64,000 nt of DNA, taken from DASQPR01 sp963727415. GTDB taxonomy: Bacteria > Actinomycetota > Actinomycetes > Mycobacteriales > Micromonosporaceae. Made by a program: the position numbers and the translations under genes. Location of the stretch: NCBI GenBank assembly GCA_963727415.1, contig CAVSGF010000003.1:1426001-1490000 (forward strand), written 5' to 3'. Shown piece after piece: positions 36,501 to 45,870 of the stretch. The notes under the pieces were generated by a model. It worked only from the letters and a program-made list of their open reading frames with translations. It did no database searches and was not told where the DNA came from. Numbering within the stretch: the first letter of the stretch is position 1; each line of letters starts with the position of its first letter.

Positions 36501-37541
36501 TTGGCAGACCACTGGTCAGCGGCGTTCACGGCGAAACGCTACCGTGGGCTGGTGCGCGACCGTGCCCGAGAGATCGCCGACCAGGTCCTCTTCCCTGCCG
36601 CGCTGACGGTCGATCAATCCGAGCGGGTACCGGCAACACACCTCGACGTCCTCGCCGCCGACGGCTTCTACGGCGTCGCGATCGCACCGGGAGTCGGCTT
36701 TCCAGAGTTCGGTGAAATCGTCTCGACTTTGGCCGGCGGATGCCTGACCACCGCATTTGTCTGGATTCAACATCACAGCCCGGTACGGGCCATCGCCACG
36801 AGCGCCAGCGCTGAGCAGCGCGACCGGTGGCTTCCCCTACTGGTCACCGGCCGTCGCCGGGCCGGAATCGGCATCGCTGGCGTCCGGAATCGCCGGGAGC
36901 CGCTGCGCATACGCCGATCCGGCGACCAGTTCGTATTGGACGGCGTCCTACCCTGGGTGACCGGCTGGAACATGATCGACACGATCCACCTGGCGGCCGT
37001 CGATGAGTCTGACGTCGTTCACTTCCTGCTGATGGACGCGGAACCGGCGGACACCATCACGATCACCACGCCGCAACTGGTCGCGGTGCAGGCGAGCGGT
37101 ACCGTGAACCTCCGGTTCTCCGGCCACCCGGTACCCGCCGACCGACTGGTTCGCACCGTGCCATACCGGGAATGGTCCGCCGAGGACAGCCACGGATCGG
37201 CGCTGAACGGGTTTCTGGCGCTGGGCGTCGTTGATCGTTGCTGGCGCCTGCTCCAGGACGGCCCGGCCGCCGCGTATGCCGGCAACCTCGCCACCGCCGC
37301 CGCTCGGATCCACTCCGACCTGCTGGCGGCCGACCCGGACCAGCAGAACGTGGCACGGGCAGCCGCGTCCGATCTGGCCTGGCGGGCGGCCGGGGCGGTG
37401 TGCGCCGGGGGCGGAGCCCGATCCGTGCTGCGCGATCAGCATGGCCAGCGGCTCGCCAGGGAGGCCGTCTTCCTGCTTGTATTCGGGTCCCGGCCGGCCA
37501 TGCGAGACGCCCTTCTGGGCCGGCTGGCTCCGCTCGGGTAG
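36501..37541 (+). CDS. Acyl-CoA dehydrogenase-like flavoprotein
   Basis: About 346 residues of acyl-CoA dehydrogenase fold: LDVLAADGFYGVAI, LAGGCLTTAFVWIQHHSPVR, the middle beta domain FVLDGVLPWVTGWNMIDT, and a shortened C-terminal helical domain. It is shorter than ordinary family members (about 380-400), and the usual C-terminal catalytic Glu region is not recognisable, so it may act as a flavin-dependent oxidase or monooxygenase-like member. The start is uncertain: TTG at 36501 or GTG at 36552 (VRDRAREIADQVLFPAAL). Substrate unknown. Confidence 0.75.
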   Translation: MADHWSAAFTAKRYRGLVRDRAREIADQVLFPAALTVDQSERVPATHLDVLAADGFYGVAIAPGVGFPEFGEIVSTLAGGCLTTAFVWIQHHSPVRAIATSASAEQRDRWLPLLVTGRRRAGIGIAGVRNRREPLRIRRSGDQFVLDGVLPWVTGWNMIDTIHLAAVDESDVVHFLLMDAEPADTITITTPQLVAVQASGTVNLRFSGHPVPADRLVRTVPYREWSAEDSHGSALNGFLALGVVDRCWRLLQDGPAAAYAGNLATAAARIHSDLLAADPDQQNVARAAASDLAWRAAGAVCAGGGARSVLRDQHGQRLAREAVFLLVFGSRPAMRDALLGRLAPLG

Positions 37542-37644
37542 TCAACTCGCCGGTCCCGCCCGCTCGTCCGCAGCTCGACCGGGCGGAGACTGTCATGTCC
37601 GAAACCCGCCAGCTTTTCCGTACCAGCGCGGGCACCATTGAGCC

Positions 37645-39078
37645 GTGGAACTTGACTTCGAGCGCTGCTACCGTGCCGTTTCCAGCCGCGACCAGCGGTT
37701 TGACGGCTGGTTCTTCACGGCGGTCACGACCACCGGCATCTACTGCCGCCCGTCTTGCCCGGCGCAGACGCCCAAGCACGGCAACGTGCAGTTCTATCCG
37801 ACCGCGGCCGCGGCTCACCGGCAGGGCTTCCGAGCCTGCAAACGGTGCCGCCCGGACGCGGCGCCGGGCTCGCCGGAGTGGGACATGCGTGCCGACGTCG
37901 TCGGCCGGGCAATGCGCCTGATCGCCGACGGCATCGTCGATCGGCACGGTGTCACCGGCCTGGCCGAGCGGCTCGGCTACACGCCGCGCCATCTGAACCG
38001 GATGCTGGTTGATGAGGTCGGGGCCGGTCCGCTGGCGCTGGCCCGGGCACAACGGGCCCAGACCGCGCGGACCCTGATCGAGACGACCGAAATGGGCTTG
38101 GCGCAAGTCGCGTTCGCGGCCGGATTCAACTCGGTGCGGCAGTTCAACGACACGTTCCGGGATGTCTACGCGGCCAGTCCGTCCGACATGCGGGCCGCCG
38201 CGCAGCGGAAACGGCCGGTAACGCCCGGCACGATCGCCCTCCGATTGGCCTACCGCGCGCCATTGCACCGCGCCGCCCTGCTCGACTTCCTCAAGCGGCG
38301 CATGATTCCCGGCGTCGAGTTGGTCACCGACGAGGACTACACCCGCGCGATCCGGTTGCCTCACGGGCCCGGAACGGTGGTGCTGACTCCGCTCCCTGAC
38401 TACGTGGCCGTGACGCTACAGCTCACCGACGTGCGAGATCTGGCACCGGCGGTGGCTCGCTGCCGCCGCTTGTTCGATCTGGACGCCGACCCAGTGGCGG
38501 CCGACACCGTTCTGGGCGCCGAACCGATGTTCACCGAATCCGTGATGAAGGAGCCGGGGGTTCGGGTTCCGCGCGCCGTTGACGGCTTCGAAATCGCGGT
38601 ACGCGCGATCGTCGGCCAGCAAATTTCCGTGCCCGGCGCGATGCGGGTGCTGGAGAAGATAGTGATCTCCTCCGGCGCTCCCCCGGCGCCGGGGGGACTG
38701 ATGCCCTTTCCGACGGCGGCCCGGGTCGCCGAAATGCCCGACGAGGCTTTCGCCATGCCGGGCAAGCGAAAGACCACGATCCGGACTCTCGCAGAGGCAA
38801 TCGCAAACCAAGACCTGATACTCGACGCCGGAGTCGACCGGGCCAAGACCGAGGCGACGCTGCGTTCCATCCCTGGAATCGGGACCTGGACAGCGAGCTA
38901 CATCGCCATGCGAGCCCTGGGAGACCCGGACGTCTTCCTGCCGACCGACCTGGTAGTTCGCCAGGTCGCGGCCAGGCATGAGCTGCCGGCCGGGACGAAG
39001 GCGCTAGATCAGTACGCCCGGCGATGGTCGCCGTGGCGCTCCTACGCAGTGATCCGAATGTGGAGGTTGTCGAAATGA
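37645..39078 (+). CDS. alkA: Ada-AlkA fusion: methyl-phosphotriester sensor, AraC-type regulator and 3-methyladenine glycosylase
   Basis: Three-part DNA alkylation repair protein, 477 aa. Residues 1-75 form the Ada N-terminal zinc domain with Cys34, Cys38, Cys65 and Cys68 (YCRPSCPAQ, CKRCRP); the first accepts methyl groups from phosphotriesters. Residues 85-190 are an AraC-type helix-turn-helix pair (LGYTPRHLNRMLVDEVG, AAGFNSVRQFNDTFRDVY). Residues 195-477 are AlkA, with RAIVGQQISVPGA and the helix-hairpin-helix LRSIPGIGTWTASYIAMRAL plus catalytic Asp in GDPDVFLPTDLVV. Methylation probably turns it into an activator of its own operon. The stop overlaps the ogt start (ATGA). Confidence 0.93.
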   Translation: MELDFERCYRAVSSRDQRFDGWFFTAVTTTGIYCRPSCPAQTPKHGNVQFYPTAAAAHRQGFRACKRCRPDAAPGSPEWDMRADVVGRAMRLIADGIVDRHGVTGLAERLGYTPRHLNRMLVDEVGAGPLALARAQRAQTARTLIETTEMGLAQVAFAAGFNSVRQFNDTFRDVYAASPSDMRAAAQRKRPVTPGTIALRLAYRAPLHRAALLDFLKRRMIPGVELVTDEDYTRAIRLPHGPGTVVLTPLPDYVAVTLQLTDVRDLAPAVARCRRLFDLDADPVAADTVLGAEPMFTESVMKEPGVRVPRAVDGFEIAVRAIVGQQISVPGAMRVLEKIVISSGAPPAPGGLMPFPTAARVAEMPDEAFAMPGKRKTTIRTLAEAIANQDLILDAGVDRAKTEATLRSIPGIGTWTASYIAMRALGDPDVFLPTDLVVRQVAARHELPAGTKALDQYARRWSPWRSYAVIRMWRLSK

Positions 39079-39581
39079 CGAGCACTACCATCGAGACGCC
39101 AGCCGGGCCATTCACCATGGTCGGGCGCGGCAAGACCATTCTCGCGTCTGGGTTCACCGATGACGTGGGCAAGCTACTACCGCTCATCCATCCGTACCTG
39201 CGGGCAGGGGCCGACGCCGATGCCGACCTGGGTCCGGCCACAGAAGCCGTCAACGCATACTTCGACGGAGATCTGGCCGCGATCGACACGGTCGACGTGG
39301 AGCAGCATGCCGGTGGCAGGTTCCTGGACCATGCATGGGACACGCTCAGGACGGTGCCGCCCGGTATGCACGCCACCTACACCTACCTGGCCGGTCTCGC
39401 CGGCCGGCCGGCCGCCGTTCGAGCCGCGGCTCAGGCGTGCGCCCGCAACGCAGCGGCACTGTTCGTGCCATGCCACCGAATCGTCCGGACCGACGGCGGG
39501 CTCGGAGGTTATCGCTGGGGTTTGGATAGCAAGCGTTGGCTGCTTGCGCATGAACAGCGTGGGACAAAAACTGAGTCGTGA
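39075..39581 (+). CDS. ogt: Methylated-DNA-protein cysteine methyltransferase
   Basis: O6-alkylguanine transferase, 168 aa, that takes the alkyl group irreversibly onto Cys133 in FVPCHRIVRTDG. The helix-turn-helix and arginine finger precede it (RPAAVRAAAQACARNAAAL), and the closing block GGYRWGLDSKRWLLAHE is present. The start ATGA overlaps the Ada-AlkA stop, so alkylation sensing, base excision and direct reversal are encoded in one coupled unit, as in M. tuberculosis ogt-alkA. Confidence 0.93.
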   Translation: MTSTTIETPAGPFTMVGRGKTILASGFTDDVGKLLPLIHPYLRAGADADADLGPATEAVNAYFDGDLAAIDTVDVEQHAGGRFLDHAWDTLRTVPPGMHATYTYLAGLAGRPAAVRAAAQACARNAAALFVPCHRIVRTDGGLGGYRWGLDSKRWLLAHEQRGTKTES

Positions 39582-39611
39582 TCACGCAAAGGCAGCGGCT
39601 ACGTTCGTAGG

Positions 39612-41594
39612 GTGTCGGCACTCTCAGTAACCTCACGTCCGTCCCCTGAAGTCCACCGACCCCTTCGAAACCTGTGGCGAATGCGCAGGTACGTCCGCCC
39701 CTACTTACCACACATGATCTGGATGCTGGTTGCCGCAGCAGGCGCCACTGCGGCCAGCATCGTCGTCCCACTGGTCATCCGCAACGTGGTCGACGGACCG
39801 GTACGCCATCACCAGACCGCCGGGCTCTTCGAACTTGGCGGCCTCGCGCTCCTGCTGGGGCTACTGGAGGCCCTGCTCATCTTCATTCGAAGGTGGACAC
39901 AGAGCACATCCGCCTTGGGCATGGAAGCCAAGCAACGTAACGACCTCTACGCCCACCTACAGCGACTCCCGATCGCATTCCATGACGGCTGGCAGTCCGG
40001 CCAACTGCTGTCCCGGGCCACGAGCGATCTCAGCACAATCCGCCGGTTCATGTCGTTCGGGTTGATCTTCCTAATCGTCAACGTCGGTACCTACGTCACC
40101 GTCATCTCGCTACTGTTCCGTCTCTACTGGCCGTTGGCGATCCTGGTGACCGCCGGAACGATCCCGCTGTTCCACTTGAGCCGCTCGTTCACCAAGCACT
40201 ACTTCGCCGCGTCTCGGCTGATGCAGGACCAGCAGGGCGATCTGGCGACCCTGGTAGAGGAGTCGGCGCAAGGCCTGCGGACCATCAAGGCGTTCGGCCG
40301 CCGGCACCTGGTGTCCACTCAGTTCGCGGATGCCGCCCGGCTGGTGCACGACACCGGCATCAGCAAGGCCCGGCTGCTGTCACGCACCTGGTCAGGGTTC
40401 GACATGATCCCGAACGCGCAGCTCGCCGTGGTGCTGGTCGGCGGAGCTTACGCCGTCTCCCGCGGATCACTGACCATCGGCGGGCTGGTCGCGTTCGTGA
40501 CGCTTCAGCTGATGCTGATCTGGCCGATCGACGCGCTCGGCTGGATCATTGCCAACCTGCAGGAGTCGATGACCGCGGCAGACCGGATCTACGAGGTGCT
40601 CGACAGCGATGTCGCCATCGTCGATCGGCCGGGCGCGATCACGCTTCGAAAGGACGATGTCCGGGGCGAGGTGCGGTTTGAGAACGTGCACTTCGCGTTC
40701 CCCGAGGCAGCCGGACCCTCCCGTGACAGGCCCGGATCGCCTCGGACGCCGGCCGGATCATCTCGCGAGCTTGCCAGCCGGCCCGCAGACGAGGAGGCGG
40801 CCCCGGACACGCGGGTACTCCGAGGCGTGAACCTGACGATCACGGCCGGCGAGACCGTCGCGCTGGTCGGTGCCACCGGCAGTGGCAAGTCAGCCCTGAT
40901 CGGGCTGCTGCCCCGCTTGTACGACGTCACCGGCGGGCGCATCACGATCGACGGCCACGACATCCGCGACCTGGCGCTCGACAACCTCCGCGATCTAGCC
41001 GGAGTGGCGTTCGAGGAACCGACCCTGTTCTCCATGTCGGTCCGGGAAAACCTGGCTCTGGGCCGGCCGGACGCGAGCGACGCGGAGGTCGCCGAAGCGA
41101 TCGACGTGGCGCAGGCCCGGTTCGTGTACGAGTTGCCGTGGGGCCTGGACACCCGAGTCGGTGAACAGGGACTCTCGCTATCCGGCGGTCAGCGGCAGCG
41201 CCTGGCGCTCGCCCGGGCGGTGCTAGGCCGGCCACGGCTCCTGGTGCTCGACGATCCGCTGTCCGCGCTGGACGTGCACACCGAGGCGCTGGTCGAGGAG
41301 GCGCTCAAGAACGTCCTGGTCCGCAGCACCGCCCTCATCGTGGTTCACCGGCCCTCGACAGTCGCGCTCGCCGACCGGGTCGCGCTGCTGCAAGACGGCG
41401 TCATCACTCACGTCGGTACCCACTCTGAACTGCTTGCCACGGTTCCGGACTACCGCTGGCTGCTGTCCGCCGAAGCCGATCACGAACCACCACCCGGCCT
41501 TGCGGAGGCGGCCGGGCGGGCCGGTACGCGGACCGGCGGCGGCGCCGCGGCGCGGGAAACCGTCACCGCCGGGGAGGCCACGCATGTCAACTGA
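39612..41594 (+). CDS. ABC exporter half-transporter, degenerate-site subunit
   Basis: Type-IV ABC exporter half, 660 aa, six-helix membrane domain then nucleotide-binding domain. Walker A GATGSGKSALIG is near residue 419, signature LSLSGGQRQRLALARAV is canonical, but Walker B reads LLVLDDPLSALD, with Asp in place of the catalytic Glu, and the Q-loop has FEEPTLFS. The His-loop is IVVHRPSTVALAD, lacking the usual HRL. A ~45-residue polar insert (EAAGPSRDRPGSPRTPAGS) splits the first strands of the nucleotide domain. These changes mark it as the non-hydrolysing side of a heterodimer with the next gene, which starts 11 bases before its stop. Cargo unknown. Confidence 0.92.
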   Translation: MSALSVTSRPSPEVHRPLRNLWRMRRYVRPYLPHMIWMLVAAAGATAASIVVPLVIRNVVDGPVRHHQTAGLFELGGLALLLGLLEALLIFIRRWTQSTSALGMEAKQRNDLYAHLQRLPIAFHDGWQSGQLLSRATSDLSTIRRFMSFGLIFLIVNVGTYVTVISLLFRLYWPLAILVTAGTIPLFHLSRSFTKHYFAASRLMQDQQGDLATLVEESAQGLRTIKAFGRRHLVSTQFADAARLVHDTGISKARLLSRTWSGFDMIPNAQLAVVLVGGAYAVSRGSLTIGGLVAFVTLQLMLIWPIDALGWIIANLQESMTAADRIYEVLDSDVAIVDRPGAITLRKDDVRGEVRFENVHFAFPEAAGPSRDRPGSPRTPAGSSRELASRPADEEAAPDTRVLRGVNLTITAGETVALVGATGSGKSALIGLLPRLYDVTGGRITIDGHDIRDLALDNLRDLAGVAFEEPTLFSMSVRENLALGRPDASDAEVAEAIDVAQARFVYELPWGLDTRVGEQGLSLSGGQRQRLALARAVLGRPRLLVLDDPLSALDVHTEALVEEALKNVLVRSTALIVVHRPSTVALADRVALLQDGVITHVGTHSELLATVPDYRWLLSAEADHEPPPGLAEAAGRAGTRTGGGAAARETVTAGEATHVN

Positions 41595-43458
41595 CCAAGA
41601 GACCGAATCGGCGACCGAGGGCGCCGACCCGCTCGCATGGCGGGGAATCGCCACCGAGGACAACGCCGAACGGACCGCCGCCGAAGCCCCGGACGCGAAA
41701 GCCGCGTTGCGGCTGCGAGCCGGCAGCCGGGCGCTACTCGGCTCGCTGCTCCGTCCGCACCGGCGCGGTATCGCCGCCCTGGTCGTCCTGCTATTGGTGC
41801 AGAGCAGCGCCGAGATGGCCGGCCCGTACCTGGTGATGCTCGGAATCGACGACGGCATCCAGCCGCTGATCGCCGATCACGACGGGACCGTCATGCTCCG
41901 GATCGCGATCGCGTTCGTGGTCTCGATCGCGCTCGCGTACGCCGGCAAGCGCGGGTTCCTGATGCTGTCCGGCAAGATCGGTCAATCTGTGCTGCTCGAT
42001 CTGCGCCGGCGCGTGTTCAACCACTTCCAGCGCCTGTCCATCGGGTTCCACGAGCGATACACGTCCGGCCGGGTGGTGTCCCGTCTCACCTCGGACATGG
42101 ACTCAATCTCGGAACTTGTCGACGGCGGCATCGAAGAACTGGTCACATCGGCCGTCTCGGTTGTCTCGATCGCCACCATCCTGCTATTCCTCGACCTTCG
42201 CCTGGCGCTGGTGTCCCTGCTGTCGTTCCCATTCCTGCTATGGCTCTCACGCTGGTTCCAGAAAGAATCGGCTAAGGCCTACCGGCGTACGCGCGAGACG
42301 GTAGCGCTGGTCATCGTCCAGTTCGTCGAGTCGATGGGCGGCATCCGCGCCGTACAGACGTTCCGGCGCGAAGGCCGCAACCAGGAGATCTTCGAGCGGG
42401 TCAACGACGACTACCGCCGCGCGAACACCAGGGCCTTCCAGCTGATCGCCACGTTCTCACCGACGATCAAGCTGATCGGCAACGTAACCGTCGCGGTGGT
42501 GCTGACCTACGGCGGATACCGGGCTCTCGGCGGCCATACCGAGGTAGGCGTACTAGCCGCGTTCCTGCTGTACCTGCGCCGATTCTTCGAGCCGATGCAG
42601 GAACTGTCCATGTTCTACAACTCGCTACAGTCCGCGAGCGCCGCGTTGGAGAAGCTGGCCGGAGTGCTGGCCGAGGCACCGGCCGTGGCCGAGCCGGAGG
42701 CGCCCCTGCGGATCCGCGATGGCCGCGGGCACCTCGAGTTCGACCGCACCAAGTTCGCCTACCGGCCGGACCAGATCGTGCTGCCCGGGCTTGACCTGGA
42801 CATTCCGGCTGGGCAGACCGTGGCGCTTGTCGGTGCCACCGGCGCGGGCAAGTCGACGATCGCGAAGCTGGTATGCCGGTTCTACGATCCGACCGGCGGC
42901 GCAGTGAGGCTCGACGGCGTCAACCTGCGGGAGCTGAGCGACGAGGATCTGCGCCAGCGGGTGGTCATGGTGGCGCAGGAGAACTTCCTTTTCTCCGGCA
43001 CCATCGCCGATAACATCCGGTTCGGCAGGCCCGGCGCCGGCGATGACCAGGTCCGGGCGGCGGCACGGGCGATCGGAGCGGATGGCTTCATCGAGGCGCT
43101 GCCCGACGGATACGGCACCGACGTTCGCAAACGCGGTGGCCGGTTGTCGGCCGGCCAGCGCCAACTGGTCGCGTTCGCGCGGGCCTTCCTGGCCGATCCG
43201 CAGGTGCTGATCCTCGATGAGGCGACGTCATCACTTGACATCCCTTCGGAGCGGCTGGTCCAGAAGGCGCTGCGCACGATCCTCAGATCGCGTACCGCGA
43301 TCATCATCGCCCACCGCCTATCGACGGTGGAGATCGCCGATCGGGTTCTGGTGCTCGACGGCGGTGAGATCGTCGAGGACGGCCCGCCGGATGCGCTGAT
43401 CACATCTGGCGGCAGCTACTCCGACCTGCACCGGCAATGGGAGGACAGCCTGGTCTGA
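41584..43458 (+). CDS. ABC exporter half-transporter, catalytic-site subunit
   Basis: Second half of the heterodimer, 624 aa. After a ~50-residue polar N-terminus come six membrane helices and a nucleotide domain with Walker A GATGAGKSTIAKLV, Q-loop VAQENFLFSGT, Walker B VLILDEATSSLD with catalytic Glu, and His-loop IIAHRLSTVEIAD. Its signature is RLSAGQRQLVAFARA (A for the second G). Because each ATP site combines Walker motifs of one subunit with the signature of the other, the weak Walker B of the first subunit pairs with this altered signature, giving one degenerate and one active site. Similar to the Rv1272c/Rv1273c pair in layout. Confidence 0.93.
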   Translation: MSTDQETESATEGADPLAWRGIATEDNAERTAAEAPDAKAALRLRAGSRALLGSLLRPHRRGIAALVVLLLVQSSAEMAGPYLVMLGIDDGIQPLIADHDGTVMLRIAIAFVVSIALAYAGKRGFLMLSGKIGQSVLLDLRRRVFNHFQRLSIGFHERYTSGRVVSRLTSDMDSISELVDGGIEELVTSAVSVVSIATILLFLDLRLALVSLLSFPFLLWLSRWFQKESAKAYRRTRETVALVIVQFVESMGGIRAVQTFRREGRNQEIFERVNDDYRRANTRAFQLIATFSPTIKLIGNVTVAVVLTYGGYRALGGHTEVGVLAAFLLYLRRFFEPMQELSMFYNSLQSASAALEKLAGVLAEAPAVAEPEAPLRIRDGRGHLEFDRTKFAYRPDQIVLPGLDLDIPAGQTVALVGATGAGKSTIAKLVCRFYDPTGGAVRLDGVNLRELSDEDLRQRVVMVAQENFLFSGTIADNIRFGRPGAGDDQVRAAARAIGADGFIEALPDGYGTDVRKRGGRLSAGQRQLVAFARAFLADPQVLILDEATSSLDIPSERLVQKALRTILRSRTAIIIAHRLSTVEIADRVLVLDGGEIVEDGPPDALITSGGSYSDLHRQWEDSLV

Positions 43459-43627
43459 GATCGACGTGCCGGACGGTGCCGTGCAGGCGGATGGCACCGT
43501 CCGGATTGGCCTAAAGGACCGGCGCGCCGGAGCCGTCGAACCCGACGCCGGTCGTAACCTCAGCAGGTTGCCGCGGCAATCAGCACCCCGACGCCGGATT
43601 GTCATACCGATCGGCCATGATCGGTTC

Positions 43628-44770
43628 ATGCCTCTGGTGATGCTGCTGGCCGGTCTTGTCCTCGGTATCGCGCTCGGCCTCCTTTTCGCACGGTCCCGCG
43701 CGTCAACCGACATAGCCCGGCTGGACGCGACGCTCCGCGCGACCCGCGACGGTGAGCAGCGGCTAACTCAAGCACTTCGCGCACTCAGCCAGGATGCCGC
43801 GCGCGACCAGCAGATCCAGCTAGGTCACCTGGTCACGCCGCTACAGGACAGTCTTGATCGCTACGAGCGCCGGATTGTCGATCTTGAACGGGAGCGACTC
43901 GACTCGTACGCCGAGCTACGCACCGAAGTCCGTCAGGTGCAGGGAATCTCGAGCGAGCTGCGCAACGAGACCAGCCAGTTGGTCTCCGCTCTACGCGCCC
44001 CTCAGGTGCGCGGTCGCTGGGGCGAGCACCAGTTGCGACGCATCGTCGAGGCGGCCGGAATGCTCGAACACTGCGACTTCAACGAGCAGGTCACCACCAC
44101 GGCCGACACCGGCGCCGTACGGCCGGACCTGGTCGTACGGCTGTCGGCCGAGCGTCGGATCGTCGTCGATGCCAAGGCGCCTTTCGACGCGTACCTCACC
44201 GCGATGGAGACGCGCGATGACGGCGCGCGCAACGAGTACCTGGCCCGGCACTCGCGGGCCCTTCGCGCCCATATCGACGCTCTGTCGGCCAAACGTTACT
44301 GGACCGGATTCACCGCATCACCGGAGTTCGTCGTCCTGTTCATGCCCGCCGATCCGTTCCTTGACGCCGCCCTGCAGAAGGATCCCACCCTGCTGGAACA
44401 TGCGTTTACCCGGAATATCGTGCTGGCCACGCCGGCCACTCTGGTAGCCCTGCTGCGGACCGTGGCGTTCGCCTGGCGCCAGGAAAAGCTGGCCGCCAGC
44501 GCCATGGCGGTGCATACCCTGGGCCGCGAACTCTACGCTCGGCTGTCCACGATGGGTGAGCACTTCACCAAGCTCGGCAACTCGCTGGGCGGCGCGGTGG
44601 CCGCATATAACCGCGCGGTCGGCTCGATGGAGTCGCGAGTTCTGGTCAGCGCGAGGAAGCTCGCCGAGCTGGGAGTCTCTGGCGACCCCTTGGACGAGCA
44701 ACAGCAGTTGGAGTTGTCGCCCCGGGCCCCGCAATCACCGGAGCTGACCGGGGACTCGACGTCGGCGTGA
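43628..44770 (+). CDS. rmuC: DNA recombination protein RmuC
   Basis: RmuC family, 380 aa. An N-terminal membrane anchor (MPLVMLLAGLVLGIALGLLF) is followed by a coiled coil (residues about 25-110) and the PD-(D/E)xK-like nuclease core: RGRWGEHQLRRIVEAAGMLE, RPDLVVRLSAERRIVVDAKA and FVVLFMPADPFLDAALQ. In E. coli RmuC limits inversion at short inverted repeats. The ATG at 43628 is chosen because it places the membrane anchor at the N-terminus; an in-frame start at 43466 would add unrelated residues. Confidence 0.9.
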   Translation: MPLVMLLAGLVLGIALGLLFARSRASTDIARLDATLRATRDGEQRLTQALRALSQDAARDQQIQLGHLVTPLQDSLDRYERRIVDLERERLDSYAELRTEVRQVQGISSELRNETSQLVSALRAPQVRGRWGEHQLRRIVEAAGMLEHCDFNEQVTTTADTGAVRPDLVVRLSAERRIVVDAKAPFDAYLTAMETRDDGARNEYLARHSRALRAHIDALSAKRYWTGFTASPEFVVLFMPADPFLDAALQKDPTLLEHAFTRNIVLATPATLVALLRTVAFAWRQEKLAASAMAVHTLGRELYARLSTMGEHFTKLGNSLGGAVAAYNRAVGSMESRVLVSARKLAELGVSGDPLDEQQQLELSPRAPQSPELTGDSTSA

Positions 44771-44777
44771 GGTAACC

Positions 44778-44794
44778 GGCCGCGTACCGCGGCC
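44778..44794. terminator. Small hairpin between convergent rmuC and ispH
   Basis: GGCCGCG (44778-44784) and CGCGGCC (44788-44794) form a perfect 7-bp stem with a TAC loop in the 41-bp gap between the two stop codons. Confidence 0.5.
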
Positions 44795-44811
44795 AGTAGC
44801 GGTGATGGTGA

Positions 44812-45843
44812 TCAATCCTGGTCAGCGACGGACGCCGCCAGCGCCGCGGCGTCCGCGGCTCTCGCCGACGCGGCGGTGGCGATATCGCGGCGTAGCTCGT
44901 GCGGCAGGGCGAAGGTGAGCTTCTCGGTCGCCGTCGTCACCTCGGCGACGTCGGCGAAGCCGCGCGCGGCCAGCGCATCGAGCACCTCCATGACCAGGTC
45001 GTCCGGCACGCTTGCCCCAGACGTGACGCCGATCGTGCTAGCACCCTCCAGCCACTCGTCGGCAATCTCACTGGCGTAGTCGACCAGGTACGCCGAACGC
45101 GCGCCGGCATCCAGCGCCACCTCGCACAGCCGGACCGAGTTCGACGAGTTGGTCGAACCGACCACCACCACGACGTCACATTCCGCTGCGATCTGCTTGA
45201 CCACATGCTGCCGGTTCGAGGTGGCATAGCAGATGTCATCGCTGGGCGGCGATTGCAGCAGCGGAAACTTCTGCTTGAGCCGCGCCACGGTCTCCATGGT
45301 CTCGTCCACCGACAGCGTGGTCTGGGACAGCCACACGACCTTGCTCGGGTCGCGCACGGCCACCTGATCAACGGCGTCCGGCCCGTCCACCAGTTGGATG
45401 TGGTCGGGTGCCTCGCCGGAGGTGCCGATGACCTCCTCGTGGCCATCGTGACCGATCAGCAAGATGTCGTAGCCGGCGACGGCGAAGCGCCGGGCCTCAT
45501 TGTGAACCTTGGTAACCAGCGGGCAGGTGGCGTCGATCGCCTTCAAGTTGCGAGCGGCCGCACCCTGATAGACCGACGGGGCCACACCATGCGCGGAGAA
45601 GACCACGGTCGCGCCCTCGGGCACTTCTTCGTTCTCCTCTACAAAGATCGCCCCTTGGGCTTCGAGGGTGGAGACGACGTGTTTGTTGTGCACGATCTGC
45701 TTGCGTACATAGATCGGCGCGCCGTAAAGCTTGAGCGCTTCTTCCACGGTCTGCACCGCCCGGTCGACGCCCGCGCAGTAGCCACGCGGCTTCGCCAGCA
45801 GGACACGCTTTCGCTGTGGTTCGGTGCGTGAGGGGTCGCTCAT
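44812..45843 (-). CDS. ispH: 4-hydroxy-3-methylbut-2-enyl diphosphate reductase
   Basis: Last enzyme of the non-mevalonate isoprenoid route, 343 aa, producing IPP and DMAPP on a [4Fe-4S] cluster. The three cluster cysteines lie in KPRGYCAGVDRAVQTVE, KAIDATCPLVTKVH and GSTNSSNSVRLCEV. The substrate residues (HNKHVVSTLE, FSAHGVAPSVYQ, GVTSGASVPDDLV) are all present. ATG start at 45843. It diverges from xseA with 27 bases between the chosen start codons. Confidence 0.95.
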   Translation of the reverse strand: MSDPSRTEPQRKRVLLAKPRGYCAGVDRAVQTVEEALKLYGAPIYVRKQIVHNKHVVSTLEAQGAIFVEENEEVPEGATVVFSAHGVAPSVYQGAAARNLKAIDATCPLVTKVHNEARRFAVAGYDILLIGHDGHEEVIGTSGEAPDHIQLVDGPDAVDQVAVRDPSKVVWLSQTTLSVDETMETVARLKQKFPLLQSPPSDDICYATSNRQHVVKQIAAECDVVVVVGSTNSSNSVRLCEVALDAGARSAYLVDYASEIADEWLEGASTIGVTSGASVPDDLVMEVLDALAARGFADVAEVTTATEKLTFALPHELRRDIATAASARAADAAALAASVADQD

Positions 45844-45870
45844 GCCCCCATGGTACGTAGGCTTGCGGCT

